Assembly: GCA_009780855.1 (NCBI GenBank)
Contig: WQZG01000017.1
Span: 1-49,669 of the forward strand
Direction of reading: 5' to 3'
Source of the DNA: Treponema sp.
GTDB taxonomy: Bacteria > Spirochaetota > Spirochaetia > Treponematales > Breznakiellaceae
Length of the DNA stretch: 49,669 nucleotides
The notes below the pieces were generated by a model. That model ran no database searches. It saw nothing but the letters and a program-made list of their open reading frames with translations, and was not told the origin of the DNA. This document shows, piece by piece, positions 6,621 through 15,008 of the stretch. The first letter of the stretch is position 1. Each line of letters begins with the position of its first letter. The translations under genes were made by a program, and so were the position numbers.

Positions 6621-8237
6621 TTATGCACTAATCCCGGATTTTCTCAAGCGTACATTTTCGATTTCGTAACTGAACAGTTCGCGCAGATCGTTGATGCCCA
6701 AAGCCATAAGCGCCATGCGGTCAATGCCCAGGCCCCAGGCCGCAACCGGCACATTTACGCCCAGGCTCGCGCTGACTTCCGGCCGGAAAATTCCGGAACC
6801 GCCGAGTTCGAACCAGCCCAGTACAGGATGTTTGATATGGACTTCGATTGAAGGTTCGGTAAACGGGAAGTAACCGGGAACATAGCGGACGTCTTCCGCG
6901 CCGGCCACTTCTACAGCGAACATTTCCAGCATTCCAAGAAGGGTTCGCAGATTTACGTCTTCGCCCAGGACAATTCCCTCGGTCTGGTAAAAATCCGCGC
7001 CGTGGGTTGCGTCTACCTGATCGTAACGGAAACAGCGGACAATTCCAAAGTACTTGCCCGGAATCTGCGCCCGCGGCAGGGTTTTTGCCGAAAGCACCGT
7101 TCCCTGGCTGCGCAGTATCAGGCGCCTTGTAAACTCCCTGTCAAATCCGTAATTCCACCCGCGGCTGCCGGTTTTGCCGCCGTTCTCGTGTGCGGCCGCT
7201 ACGTTGGAAAGCCAGGGTTCTTCAATGGCCTTTGCGTGTGCATAGCCGCCGGAACCGCTGTCGGCAATACGGTAAACGTCATGGATGTCGCGGGCCGAAT
7301 GGAATTGCGGCATAAAGAGCGCGTCAGAATTCCAGAATTCAGTCTCGACAAGGGGCCCGTCGAATTCCTCGAATCCAAGCGAGACAAGTTTGTCTTTTAC
7401 ATCCTCAAGAAACTGCACGTAAGGATTTGAACGCCCCGGAATCAACCGCGTCGGCGGCACTTTTACATTATAGGAGCGGAAGGTTTTACCTTTCCATGAA
7501 CCGGATTCAAGCATCTCCGGTGTAAGGCTGCCGGTCTCGTCCCCGGAAATACCTGCGGCCCTGAGAGCGGCGGCCAGCAGCACGGCGTCAGGTTCAAGAC
7601 AAAAGACCACAGTCTCCCTGTCCGCCTGGCGGAAAGCCGAGTCCGCGGAGCCGCGCTTTTTAGCGATTGAGGTCATCGCGGTTTTTTCCGCCTGATTCAA
7701 ATCCGCTTCGGCAAGAACCTCATCCCCTGCGGCGGCGGCTTTTTCCAGAAGTTCGCGTATTACCCACAGGCCCACAGCCGCAGCCCGGACAGGCCGGCCG
7801 TTTTCAAGTTTTTCTGCGGGCAATGCCATAATGACTTTTTTGGCTTCGTCCATTTTAAGGATGCCCTGTTTTGAAAGACTGCCGAACGCGCTGCCAATCG
7901 CGGAATTTTCGAGCTTGAGGTTAGCCGCGATCTCCGGCAGGCTTAGGCCCGGGCTGATGCGGATAAGTTCGATAATTCGTTCCTCCGGCGTCCCCCTTTC
8001 CTTCCAGGTACGGCCCAGTTCTGTAAGTTCATAAAAGACCGCTGTCTCCCGCCGGACTTCCCTGACCAGACTTTTCCCGGCAAGCCAGGACAGGCACTGG
8101 TTCCCGTTGCCGCTTTTAAAACCAAGGTTCTTTTCGACCGCAGCGGCGGTGAGTTCATCGGTTGATTTGTAATTAAGAATTACTTTTAACTCCAGGGGAT
8201 GGAGGTTCTTCATTGTTGATTGAATATCGATTGACAT
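6621..8237 (-). CDS. pheS: Phenylalanine-tRNA ligase alpha subunit, archaeal/eukaryotic type
   Basis: 538 residues, far longer than the usual bacterial alpha chain (about 330-350) and matching the archaeal/eukaryotic form that spirochaetes are known to carry. Residues about 1-200 hold winged-helix-like tRNA-contact domains (an N-terminal repeat of helix-turn-helix type). The class II catalytic core follows, with GPLVETEFWNSDALFMPQFH, motif 2 around FGIVRCFRYDQVDATH, FELGGSGIFRPEV and motif 3 AWGLGIDRMALMALG. It charges tRNA-Phe together with the beta subunit, whose gene (pheT) is not in this window. No Shine-Dalgarno is seen before ATG 8237. Downstream genes are a GH43 and a sugar transporter, an odd operon partner set. 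Confidence 0.93.
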   Translation of the reverse strand: MSIDIQSTMKNLHPLELKVILNYKSTDELTAAAVEKNLGFKSGNGNQCLSWLAGKSLVREVRRETAVFYELTELGRTWKERGTPEERIIELIRISPGLSLPEIAANLKLENSAIGSAFGSLSKQGILKMDEAKKVIMALPAEKLENGRPVRAAAVGLWVIRELLEKAAAAGDEVLAEADLNQAEKTAMTSIAKKRGSADSAFRQADRETVVFCLEPDAVLLAAALRAAGISGDETGSLTPEMLESGSWKGKTFRSYNVKVPPTRLIPGRSNPYVQFLEDVKDKLVSLGFEEFDGPLVETEFWNSDALFMPQFHSARDIHDVYRIADSGSGGYAHAKAIEEPWLSNVAAAHENGGKTGSRGWNYGFDREFTRRLILRSQGTVLSAKTLPRAQIPGKYFGIVRCFRYDQVDATHGADFYQTEGIVLGEDVNLRTLLGMLEMFAVEVAGAEDVRYVPGYFPFTEPSIEVHIKHPVLGWFELGGSGIFRPEVSASLGVNVPVAAWGLGIDRMALMALGINDLRELFSYEIENVRLRKSGISA

Positions 8238-8297
8238 AGGCCGATATTAATGATTTTTATCTGTTTATTCTAGACAGGATTTTGCCGGAGAAAATTT

Positions 8298-8330
8298 CTC
8301 ACGAAGGACACAGAGGCACGGGGAAATGGT
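8298..8330. repeat. Dispersed intergenic repeat, single copy
   Basis: The stretch around TTTCTCACGAAGGACACAG, followed by AGGCACGGGGAAA, closely resembles the reverse complement of the repeat region at about 31920-31965 (TTCTCACGGAGAACACAG, then GGCACG). It lies in the non-coding gap upstream of pheS. Confidence 0.45.
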
Positions 8331-8424
8331 TATTAGTTAAAAAATAATCACAAAAACAGAAATTTATTTTTAAAAATTATTTAATATTTTTACAGCTGCC
8401 GTTTGTTTTTGGCATTTTAATTAC

Positions 8425-8454
8425 TTGTGTTTTTTTAAAGAGATCTGCTATAAT
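8425..8454 (+). promoter_or_regulatory. Candidate promoter upstream of the binding-protein remnant
   Basis: TTGTGT (8425-8430), an 18-bp spacer and a perfect TATAAT (8449-8454). It points into the remnant at 8468 and on to the URO-D gene, so it may be the promoter of the lost gene now serving the URO-D gene. Confidence 0.4.
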
Positions 8455-8467
8455 TATTAATCAACAA

Positions 8468-8656
8468 TGGGCGGAAACCAGAACGAATATCAGGAACTAC
8501 GTTGATCAAAGCCTCGCCCAGTTCGCTACAGGACAGATGGATACTGAGAGGGACTGGGACACCTATATCAGGAACCTTAAAACACTTGGTTCGGATAATC
8601 TTTTGGCCGTTGACAGGGCTGCCTACGCCAGGATGATGAAAGCTTCGGGCAAGTAA
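8468..8656 (+). pseudogene. C-terminal remnant of an LplA-type binding protein
   Basis: A start-less frame of 63 codons ends in a normal stop and reads WAETRTNIRNYVDQSLAQFA, then TGQMDTERDWDTYIRNLKTL and on to AAYARMMKASGK. This is the C-terminal helix pair of LplA-like solute-binding proteins; the intact copy in this window (15955-17544) ends in the same pattern (EWDNYVRTINNMGI ... AAFDRW). Everything upstream of residue about -63 is missing, so a transporter locus was probably deleted here, leaving the tail and a promoter in front of the URO-D gene. Confidence 0.65.
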
Positions 8657-8711
8657 GCGATTTCCAAAATCCGGCTTTTTTTACTTTAAGATCTTCTAAA
8701 AGGTGAATGCC

Positions 8712-9734
8712 ATGAAATTGCACAACCGTAAACCGGATATTGAAAATTTGTACAAGGTTCTCCGCAGGGAAGAGCCGTCCAGACCCACCCTGTTTGATTT
8801 TGGCATGAATATACCCCTCTGCGAAAGACTTGCGGGCCGCAAGTCCGGCGGAAATTCAGCGCTTGAAAACCTAAGGCTTGTTGTTGATGCATTTGCCGCC
8901 GCTGGTTATGATTATGCCCCGACGCTTGGCAGTAATTTTCAATTTTTATCCGGCCGGCATAAAGAAAAACAAACCATTTCACTCAATGATGGATTTTTGA
9001 TCACCGGTGAGGAATCGTTTGAAAAATACGATTGGCCAAAACCCGCTGATTTTGATTTTTCCCGTTTGGAACAGATAGGTCCGTATTTGCCTGAAGGGAT
9101 GAAGCTCATGTGCAGGGGGCCGGGCGGTGTTCTGGAAAATGTCATAACCCTGACCGGTTACGATAATCTCTGCCTTATGCTTTTTGACAATCCGGCGCTG
9201 GTTGAAGCCCTCTTCAGCCGTGTCGGACAGATACTTCTTGAATATTACGAAATTGCCCTGCACTGCGATACTGTAGGACTCCTCATGTCAAACGATGACT
9301 GGGGATTCAAGCACCAGACATTTCTTTCACCCCCGGATATGCGAAAGTATGTTTTTCCCTGGCATAAAAAATTTGCAGACCTAGCACATGGTAAAAAAAT
9401 TCCTGCGGCGCTTCACTCCTGCGGATACCTTAATGATGTCATGGATGATGTAATTTCGTTTATGGGATTTGACGGAAAACATTCATTTGAAGACAATATA
9501 GTTCCGGTAGAAGATTTTTATGAACAGAACCATGGAAAAATTGCCATTCTGGGCGGCATTGATCTTGACTTCATCATTCAGCGTTCCGAAGAAGAAATTA
9601 CGGCCCGGTGCAAAGCCATGTTAAAACGGGCGGAAGGCCGCGGCGGCTATGCGCTGGGGACAGGCAACAGTGTGCCGGAGTTTATACCGCAGGATCATTT
9701 CTTCGCGCTGCTTAAGGCGGCGCTGGATTATTAG
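8712..9734 (+). CDS. Uroporphyrinogen decarboxylase-family protein
   Basis: 340 residues, URO-D fold (COG0407). It carries the HSCG segment (LHSCGYLNDVMDDV) typical of the corrinoid methyltransferase branch (MtaA/CmuA-like), in which His and Cys bind zinc, rather than true HemE. The C-terminal GYALGTGNSVPEFIP loop fits the same branch, though it lacks the second cysteine often seen there. The substrate is unknown. The start is ATG 8712 with AAAAGG about 8 nt upstream; a GTG three codons earlier lies within that site. It faces a GntR/URO-D/HIT operon on the other strand that encodes a second member of the family. Confidence 0.8.
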   Translation: MKLHNRKPDIENLYKVLRREEPSRPTLFDFGMNIPLCERLAGRKSGGNSALENLRLVVDAFAAAGYDYAPTLGSNFQFLSGRHKEKQTISLNDGFLITGEESFEKYDWPKPADFDFSRLEQIGPYLPEGMKLMCRGPGGVLENVITLTGYDNLCLMLFDNPALVEALFSRVGQILLEYYEIALHCDTVGLLMSNDDWGFKHQTFLSPPDMRKYVFPWHKKFADLAHGKKIPAALHSCGYLNDVMDDVISFMGFDGKHSFEDNIVPVEDFYEQNHGKIAILGGIDLDFIIQRSEEEITARCKAMLKRAEGRGGYALGTGNSVPEFIPQDHFFALLKAALDY

Positions 9735-9780
9735 AACATTGATTGAAAGACTGGGGCATGTATTTTTACAATGTAACTGA

Positions 9781-10191
9781 TTACAAAAAGTTCTTTATGT
9801 CCTGTATCATCGCTGTGTACTCATCCGCGGATAAATAAACTTTTTGCGGGTTCATGATGAATGTGCTGCCCCAGTCCGGGCCGTCAATATACTTGGGCAC
9901 AACATGCATGTGGAAGTGCTGCATTTTATCTGCATATGCGCCGTAGTTAATCTTGTCCGGAGAAAATGCTTTGGCAACAGCGGCGGCGGCTTTTTTGACA
10001 TCGAGCATAAAAGCGCCAAGTTCTGCGTCATCAAGTTCATGTAGGCTGCCGATGTGCTTATTGTAAACCACATTGCACCTGCCCCGGTAGGTTTGTTCCC
10101 TGAACAGGTAAAGCGTCGATACTGATAGTTTGCAAATTTCCGTCATTAAATCATATAACTGATTATCTTTATCGCAATAGAAACAGCCCAT
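9781..10191 (-). CDS. HIT-family hydrolase
   Basis: 136 residues. The histidine-triad motif is seen as HFHMHVVPK near residue 92, and a CFYC pair sits at the N-terminus as in many HIT proteins. Members hydrolyse or transfer nucleoside phosphates (AMP-lysine, Ap4A and similar). It is the last gene of a likely operon after the URO-D gene at 10227 (35-nt gap) and is convergent with the other URO-D gene. The natural substrate is not determined from sequence. Confidence 0.85.
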   Translation of the reverse strand: MGCFYCDKDNQLYDLMTEICKLSVSTLYLFREQTYRGRCNVVYNKHIGSLHELDDAELGAFMLDVKKAAAAVAKAFSPDKINYGAYADKMQHFHMHVVPKYIDGPDWGSTFIMNPQKVYLSADEYTAMIQDIKNFL

Positions 10192-10226
10192 AAATATACT
10201 CCCTTAATGCTCTTTGTTATTTTCGA

Positions 10227-11288
10227 TTATGAAAGAATATGGTGCAGTTTTTCACCCAGTTCCCTGGCTTCTTCAGCCGTGGCAGTGGATGTTTCGATTA
10301 TCAAACCTTTTCTGCCAAAGGTATCAACCAGTGATTTGGAATATTCGGCCAGGTCCACATTTGCGCCGCGCGGATGGTCCCAATAACGCTGGCGCAGACA
10401 GAGTACGGTTTTGCCGGCCGCTGCGCTGCGCACCGCGTCCCAATTCATTACCTGGGGTATGGTAAAATCAAGGCCCCTGAGCTCCTCAATTTCCATCATC
10501 GCCGGTACTACATACTGAACATCGCCGCAGGAATGGACAACGATTCCGCCGAACGCTTTTGATATCATGTTGTTGTATTTTACCCCGAACTGGCGGTATA
10601 GATCCGGCGACAACAGGGCCGCTGTGTCATCACTAATCCGCACCCCGGCAAACCTGGGAACAGGGCAGCTGGATTCGTGGCCGACACTGAAAAGATTTTT
10701 GATGCGCGCAAATTGTTCGCTTATATAAACAATGGTTGTTTCGGTAACTTTTTCCAGAAGTGCGTGTACTTCGGCTGGGCAGGTAAGGATCGCTTCGATA
10801 AAAGATGTGTAGTCCCAGATCATCGAAGCGGTAACCAGGGGAGAAGGCACGTTGACCATACGCAGCGGGAGTGGAGACAGATTCTGCAGCGATTCTATAC
10901 GTTTCCAGATTTTTTGGAAAATTGGATTGTCGGCTGGATCGGGATTTTTTAGTTTGTAAACATCCGCGGCGTTTTCTTCGCTGATAATGGATTTGATCCA
11001 GGGATCTGCTTCGTCGTTTACCGTATATTCACAGCCATAAGCCGCGGCGATAACGCCGATTCCCTGATTGGGTTTTATGTTAGGCAGGCCGTAATCATAT
11101 ACGCCCCCGCGGCCTTTATGGAGATCTTCGTTCCATTTGACTTCCGCCTGGGGGTCGTCAAAAAACGCTTTGGTCGCGCCGTGGAATGGACCGATTTCAA
11201 TAATAAAAGGCACTTCATCCGTATCTTCAAGACGCCATACAGATTCAAGGGTTTTCAATTTTTCCTGCGGGCTTAAAATATTGGTCAT
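10227..11288 (-). CDS. Uroporphyrinogen decarboxylase-family protein, second copy
   Basis: 353 residues, URO-D fold. It contains VVHSCGDVQYVVPAMMEIEE, the His-x-Cys zinc segment of the methyltransferase-like branch, and GPFHGATKAF near the N-terminus. It is only distantly similar to the 340-residue copy at 8712. The start ATG 11288 lies 2 nt after the GntR stop, with GGAG inside the end of the GntR gene, so the two are translationally linked. This tight pairing suggests that the GntR protein senses the substrate or product. No corrinoid protein gene is nearby, so methyl transfer is inferred from family only. Confidence 0.8.
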   Translation of the reverse strand: MTNILSPQEKLKTLESVWRLEDTDEVPFIIEIGPFHGATKAFFDDPQAEVKWNEDLHKGRGGVYDYGLPNIKPNQGIGVIAAAYGCEYTVNDEADPWIKSIISEENAADVYKLKNPDPADNPIFQKIWKRIESLQNLSPLPLRMVNVPSPLVTASMIWDYTSFIEAILTCPAEVHALLEKVTETTIVYISEQFARIKNLFSVGHESSCPVPRFAGVRISDDTAALLSPDLYRQFGVKYNNMISKAFGGIVVHSCGDVQYVVPAMMEIEELRGLDFTIPQVMNWDAVRSAAAGKTVLCLRQRYWDHPRGANVDLAEYSKSLVDTFGRKGLIIETSTATAEEARELGEKLHHILS

Positions 11289-11290
11289 GT

Positions 11291-12010
11291 TTACTCCATT
11301 CGGGGCATACCGCCAAAATCCACATCAAAACGGTCCTTTTGATTTTCTGTAATAAAAAATTCCGGGAATTTTTGGCGTAATAAACTTTCTTCATTTTTTA
11401 CGGTCAGGTGGCCGCAGAGAAGTTTGCGGGATTTGACCGGGTCATGATTCTTAAGCGCGTCAAGAATATTCCGGTGGCATTGTATTTTTTCTTCGGCAAT
11501 GCCGGAGATCCTGACGATCAACATCCGCACCCTGTAGTAGTGGCCGCTCATACTGGAAATAATTTCCCAGCAAAGGTTCTGGCCTGCGCCTTCAAAGAAT
11601 GTTTTATGAAAAGTATCATCGTATTTAATAAAATCAATGGCTGAATTTTTTTCCAGCGCCTGGGTCTGTAAATCCAGAAGCTTCTCCAGTTCGCCGAATC
11701 GTTCCGCCGTAGCGTTTTCGAGGAAAGGCTCCTGCACCGCCGTTTCCAGGCTCTTGCGCATAAAAAATTCCTGCTCCACCCTTGCAAGGTCAATAAGGGA
11801 AACCTGGGTTTCCTTTTGGGGAATTACCCGGATCAGTCCTTCTTTTGAAAGGTGGATAAACGCTTCCCTGACCGGGGTCCTGGAGACACTGAACTTTAAC
11901 GAAATTTCTTTTTCGCTTATGGCTGTTCCCGGGGCCAGGTTGAGATTGATAATACTTTCCCGCAGCGCGTTGTATACCGAATTCTGAACGCTGTCGTTTA
12001 CCTGAGACAT
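11291..12010 (-). CDS. GntR-family regulator with FCD ligand domain
   Basis: 239 residues. The N-terminal winged helix-turn-helix spans about residues 10-75 (GTAISEKEISLKFSVSRTPV, then REAFIHLSKEGLI). The C-terminal FCD all-helical domain has the Asp/His metal or ligand positions spread over FHKTFFEGAGQN and CHRNILDALKNHD. Such proteins repress catabolic genes until a carboxylate or sugar acid binds. AGAGG lies just before ATG 12010. A palindrome at 12027-12038 in its own promoter region is the probable autoregulatory site. It leads the GntR/URO-D/HIT operon. Confidence 0.88.
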   Translation of the reverse strand: MSQVNDSVQNSVYNALRESIINLNLAPGTAISEKEISLKFSVSRTPVREAFIHLSKEGLIRVIPQKETQVSLIDLARVEQEFFMRKSLETAVQEPFLENATAERFGELEKLLDLQTQALEKNSAIDFIKYDDTFHKTFFEGAGQNLCWEIISSMSGHYYRVRMLIVRISGIAEEKIQCHRNILDALKNHDPVKSRKLLCGHLTVKNEESLLRQKFPEFFITENQKDRFDVDFGGMPRME

Positions 12011-12023
12011 TTTTTACCTCTGA

Positions 12024-12041
12024 TTATATACTTGTATACCA
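12024..12041. promoter_or_regulatory. Palindrome, candidate GntR operator
   Basis: TATAC (12027-12031) and GTATA (12034-12038) form an inverted repeat with a 2-bp centre; on the minus strand the wider site reads TGGTATACAAGTATATAA, like known FCD-GntR operators. A TTGACA box (12056-12051, minus) lies just upstream and a TATAAT (12028-12023) overlaps it. Confidence 0.5.
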
Positions 12042-12066
12042 GGAAGGATTTGTCAAGGCGAAGAGA

Positions 12067-12137
12067 GGGAGTAGTAAGTAGTAAGTGGGGAGTAGTAAGT
12101 GGGGAGTGGGGAGTGGGGAGTATTAAGTGGGGAGTGG
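12067..12137. repeat. G/A-rich low-complexity tract
   Basis: Degenerate tandem units of AGTAGTAAGT and AGTGGGG fill the gap between the GntR and AraC-type genes. A related tract with the shared segment GGGGAGTATTAAGT occurs at 31783-31851. No gene is visible in it. Confidence 0.7.
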
Positions 12138-12170
12138 GGTTTTTTGAGGCGGCTCTTATCTTTTTTTTGA

Positions 12171-14003
12171 TTAATTTTTTTTTAGACGGTAACGTGATGG
12201 AATAACTCCAAAATATGTCTTAAAAAGACGGGAAAAATAATTCGTATTTACTAAACCTACAATTTTGGCTATTTCCGCGATGTCTTTGTCACTGGTAAGC
12301 AACAAGGTTCTGGCCGCTTCCATTCGTTTCGCCGTAATAAACTCGGCAAAGCCTATACCAATATCTTTATTAAAGAGCCTGCTAAGTGAATAGATAGATA
12401 TACCGAAATGATCTGCTACACTAATCTGGCTTAATTGAGGATTGGAAAATTGTTCTTCAACATAGTTTATCACATTATTACGGAAAATTTGAGCTTTTTG
12501 AATAGACATAAACGGCTGGTTTTGCTTTTCGTTGCTGCTTTTAACACGGCGCACAGGTTCTTTCTCAAAATTCTGTTCCAGGCAGGCCCGGAAAGAATCC
12601 TTGATTTTATCAAGAGATTCCACTATCGGGCCCATTATAAATGTACCGGGCAGAGGAATTTTTGTTTCCAAATATTCCCTTATAGGTTTTGTATCATTGT
12701 TGGGGAGGAGGCAGATTATCACTTCGTATTCCTGGTATAAAATGTCGGTTATATAACAAGTTGCCGTGAACCTGCTGTATAGTTCGGAACTAATAACATC
12801 ACGATCTGTAATACGGAATTTATGGTTAAAAACCGTTATTACAAAAAAATTTGCGTCATTGTTTTTAAATCCCAATTTTTCTGCTTCACGCGGCGGAATC
12901 GGAAGGCCGTAAAGCAGGTTGCCCAGAAGCAAATCCAGGATTAAGCGGTTACGTTCGGAAATTTCATCTGCCAGGTGGCCGATTGGCTTGTAATTGATAT
13001 ATACCATAAAACCCAAAAGCAAGAAAATCAGGATTCCGGCTGTTAAGCCGATTTTAATCATCGTGGCTGTAAAGTCATAAATTTCTGTTATTATCCTGTC
13101 TATCGGTATTACAGATAAAAAAGTATTCCCAAAGGTCCCCCTGTACCTGAACAGGCGGTATTGGTCTTCGCCGGCGCGGATAATTTTATCTGAAGATTCA
13201 GCCAGACTCTGTGAAACAGCGCCGTCCAGAATAAAATTCCCCGCTGAATAGAGCATTCTTGACGGCGGGGTATCAAAGATCATGAATTGAATGTCTTCCC
13301 GCCCAGCGTACAAGCCTGTAACATTGAGCGAAGCCTTGTCCATTATAAAAAAAACCAGGGCCTCTTCCTTTTTCATTCCCATCTTGACAGGAATTCCCAG
13401 GAAAAGTTTACCTTTTGCGCCGTATTCTGCAAATGTTGAGTAATATTTTATGCTGCCTTCAGAGTTTCCGGTCTCACCAGGTTTTCCCAAAAAATCAAAC
13501 AGCTTGCGGATTTCGGTTGGGTCCTGAACAACCAGGTAATTCTTTATATACGACTCGGCGGTGCATTTATAACTGCGGGTAAACAGGCAATCGGAATCCG
13601 GAAAATAAATCATCGGGCTTATACCGGGAGCTAAATCCATTTCGCTCAATGCCCTTATACATTCCAGGTAATAATAAGGGCTTTGGCTGAATATGGAACT
13701 CGACAGTACATAGGCGGAATTCCTGCTATTTCGGCTGTTTACACTTAACTGCATTGCTGCGGTGTAATAAACCGATACCTGCTGCTCAAAATCCGCGCAA
13801 AAATACTGGATCAATTCCTGATAGTGATTCTCACGGGTTGCGAAAACTTCATTGTAAACCCAGGGAAAAATTACACCAAAGCAAACAAGGATAGGTATAT
13901 ATAAAAATATAAGCGCTGTAATGATGAGTCTGACAAGATATTTGTGCTTTAACTCCCATTTCATTCCAAACGCACTTTTTACGGTTTTCCTAAGTATATC
14001 CAT
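12171..14003 (-). CDS. Membrane-anchored AraC-type transcription regulator
   Basis: 610 residues. A membrane segment at about residues 25-50 is followed by an extracytoplasmic region of about 250 residues, a second membrane segment (around TMIKIGLTAGILIFLLLGF) and a cytoplasmic part. The C-terminal 100 residues hold the two helix-turn-helix motifs of AraC/XylS proteins (DHFGISIYSLSRLFNKDIG and IAKIVGLVNTNYFSRLFKTY). This one-component architecture is common beside LplABC-type sugar transporters, and here it is divergent from exactly such a set. It probably senses a periplasmic glycan or its binding protein and activates the transporter. ATG 14003 is preferred to a TTG at 14009; neither has a clear Shine-Dalgarno. 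Confidence 0.88.
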   Translation of the reverse strand: MDILRKTVKSAFGMKWELKHKYLVRLIITALIFLYIPILVCFGVIFPWVYNEVFATRENHYQELIQYFCADFEQQVSVYYTAAMQLSVNSRNSRNSAYVLSSSIFSQSPYYYLECIRALSEMDLAPGISPMIYFPDSDCLFTRSYKCTAESYIKNYLVVQDPTEIRKLFDFLGKPGETGNSEGSIKYYSTFAEYGAKGKLFLGIPVKMGMKKEEALVFFIMDKASLNVTGLYAGREDIQFMIFDTPPSRMLYSAGNFILDGAVSQSLAESSDKIIRAGEDQYRLFRYRGTFGNTFLSVIPIDRIITEIYDFTATMIKIGLTAGILIFLLLGFMVYINYKPIGHLADEISERNRLILDLLLGNLLYGLPIPPREAEKLGFKNNDANFFVITVFNHKFRITDRDVISSELYSRFTATCYITDILYQEYEVIICLLPNNDTKPIREYLETKIPLPGTFIMGPIVESLDKIKDSFRACLEQNFEKEPVRRVKSSNEKQNQPFMSIQKAQIFRNNVINYVEEQFSNPQLSQISVADHFGISIYSLSRLFNKDIGIGFAEFITAKRMEAARTLLLTSDKDIAEIAKIVGLVNTNYFSRLFKTYFGVIPSRYRLKKN

Positions 14004-14090
14004 GTTCAAATTTTTTTAAAAGTGCCTTTACACGGGAAAAAGCAAATATTTGAACTTGCTTTGCGCAGATACCTCCAATAGGATTTTACC

Positions 14091-14999
14091 ATGCTGAAAG
14101 TAAATACCGGGAAACGTATGTGGAAGTACCGCTCCTATTATTTTTTCCTGCTGCCGGCGTTGGTCTATGTCATAATTTTTCATTACGGACCTATGTATGG
14201 CCTCCAGATTGCCTTTAAAAACTACAGAGGTGCGCTTGGCATAACAGGAAGCCCCTGGATTGGGTTTAAACACTTTATAGATTTTTTTAACGGCTATTAT
14301 TTCTGGATGCTGATCAGAAATACCCTTGTAATTTCGGTTTATTCACTGCTGGTTGGATTCCCCATACCCATAATCCTCGCGCTGATGCTTAACGAACTAA
14401 AAGGTACCTACAAAAAAACAATCCAGACTATTTTTTACGCGCCCCACTTTATATCCATGGTGGTTCTGGTAGGAATTATTTATACCATGTTTTCTCCTTC
14501 AATGGGTGTTGTAAATACAATTCTGGAAGCACTTGGGCATGAAAGGGTTTATTTTGTCGCCCTGCCTTCTGTTTTTAGACATATGTATGTGTGGTCGGGT
14601 GTATGGCAGAATATGGGGTGGAGTGCTGTTATTTATCTTGCCGCCCTTTCCGGTGTAGACCCCGAACTCCACGAAGCTGCACGTATTGACGGCGCCAGCC
14701 TTTGGCAGCGGATAGTACACATAAATCTTCCGACCATTCAGCCTACGATAATTATTCTGTTGATTATGGCAATGGGGCACCTTGTCTCCGTTGGTTACGA
14801 AAAAATCTTTTTAATGCAGAATTCGCTCAATATCGATACATCAGAAGTAATTTCCACCTACGTTTATAAACGCGGAATAGTAAATACCAATTACAGTTTT
14901 TCTTCGGCGGTTGGGCTCTTTAACAATGTAATCAACGCCATCCTCCTGGTAATTGCAAACGGGATTTCACGCAAGTTTACCGAGACCAGTCTATTTTAG
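14091..14999 (+). CDS. ABC transporter permease, LplB-like
   Basis: 302 residues, six membrane segments, with the long N-terminal YYFFLLPALVYVIIFHYGPM segment typical of LplB/YtcP-partner permeases (COG4209). The EAA loop reads EAARIDGASLWQRIVHINLP. It moves an oligosaccharide or other polymer-derived ligand across the inner membrane with the LplC-like protein. AGGA lies about 8 nt before ATG 14091. First gene of the lplB-lplC-lplA set; no ATPase gene in the cluster. Confidence 0.9.
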   Translation: MLKVNTGKRMWKYRSYYFFLLPALVYVIIFHYGPMYGLQIAFKNYRGALGITGSPWIGFKHFIDFFNGYYFWMLIRNTLVISVYSLLVGFPIPIILALMLNELKGTYKKTIQTIFYAPHFISMVVLVGIIYTMFSPSMGVVNTILEALGHERVYFVALPSVFRHMYVWSGVWQNMGWSAVIYLAALSGVDPELHEAARIDGASLWQRIVHINLPTIQPTIIILLIMAMGHLVSVGYEKIFLMQNSLNIDTSEVISTYVYKRGIVNTNYSFSSAVGLFNNVINAILLVIANGISRKFTETSLF

Positions 15000-15008
15000 G
15001 AGAAGGAA

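Noticed and set aside
8712-9734. True uroporphyrinogen decarboxylase (hemE)
   Set aside because: The HSCG segment and lack of heme genes nearby favour the methyltransferase-like branch of the family.
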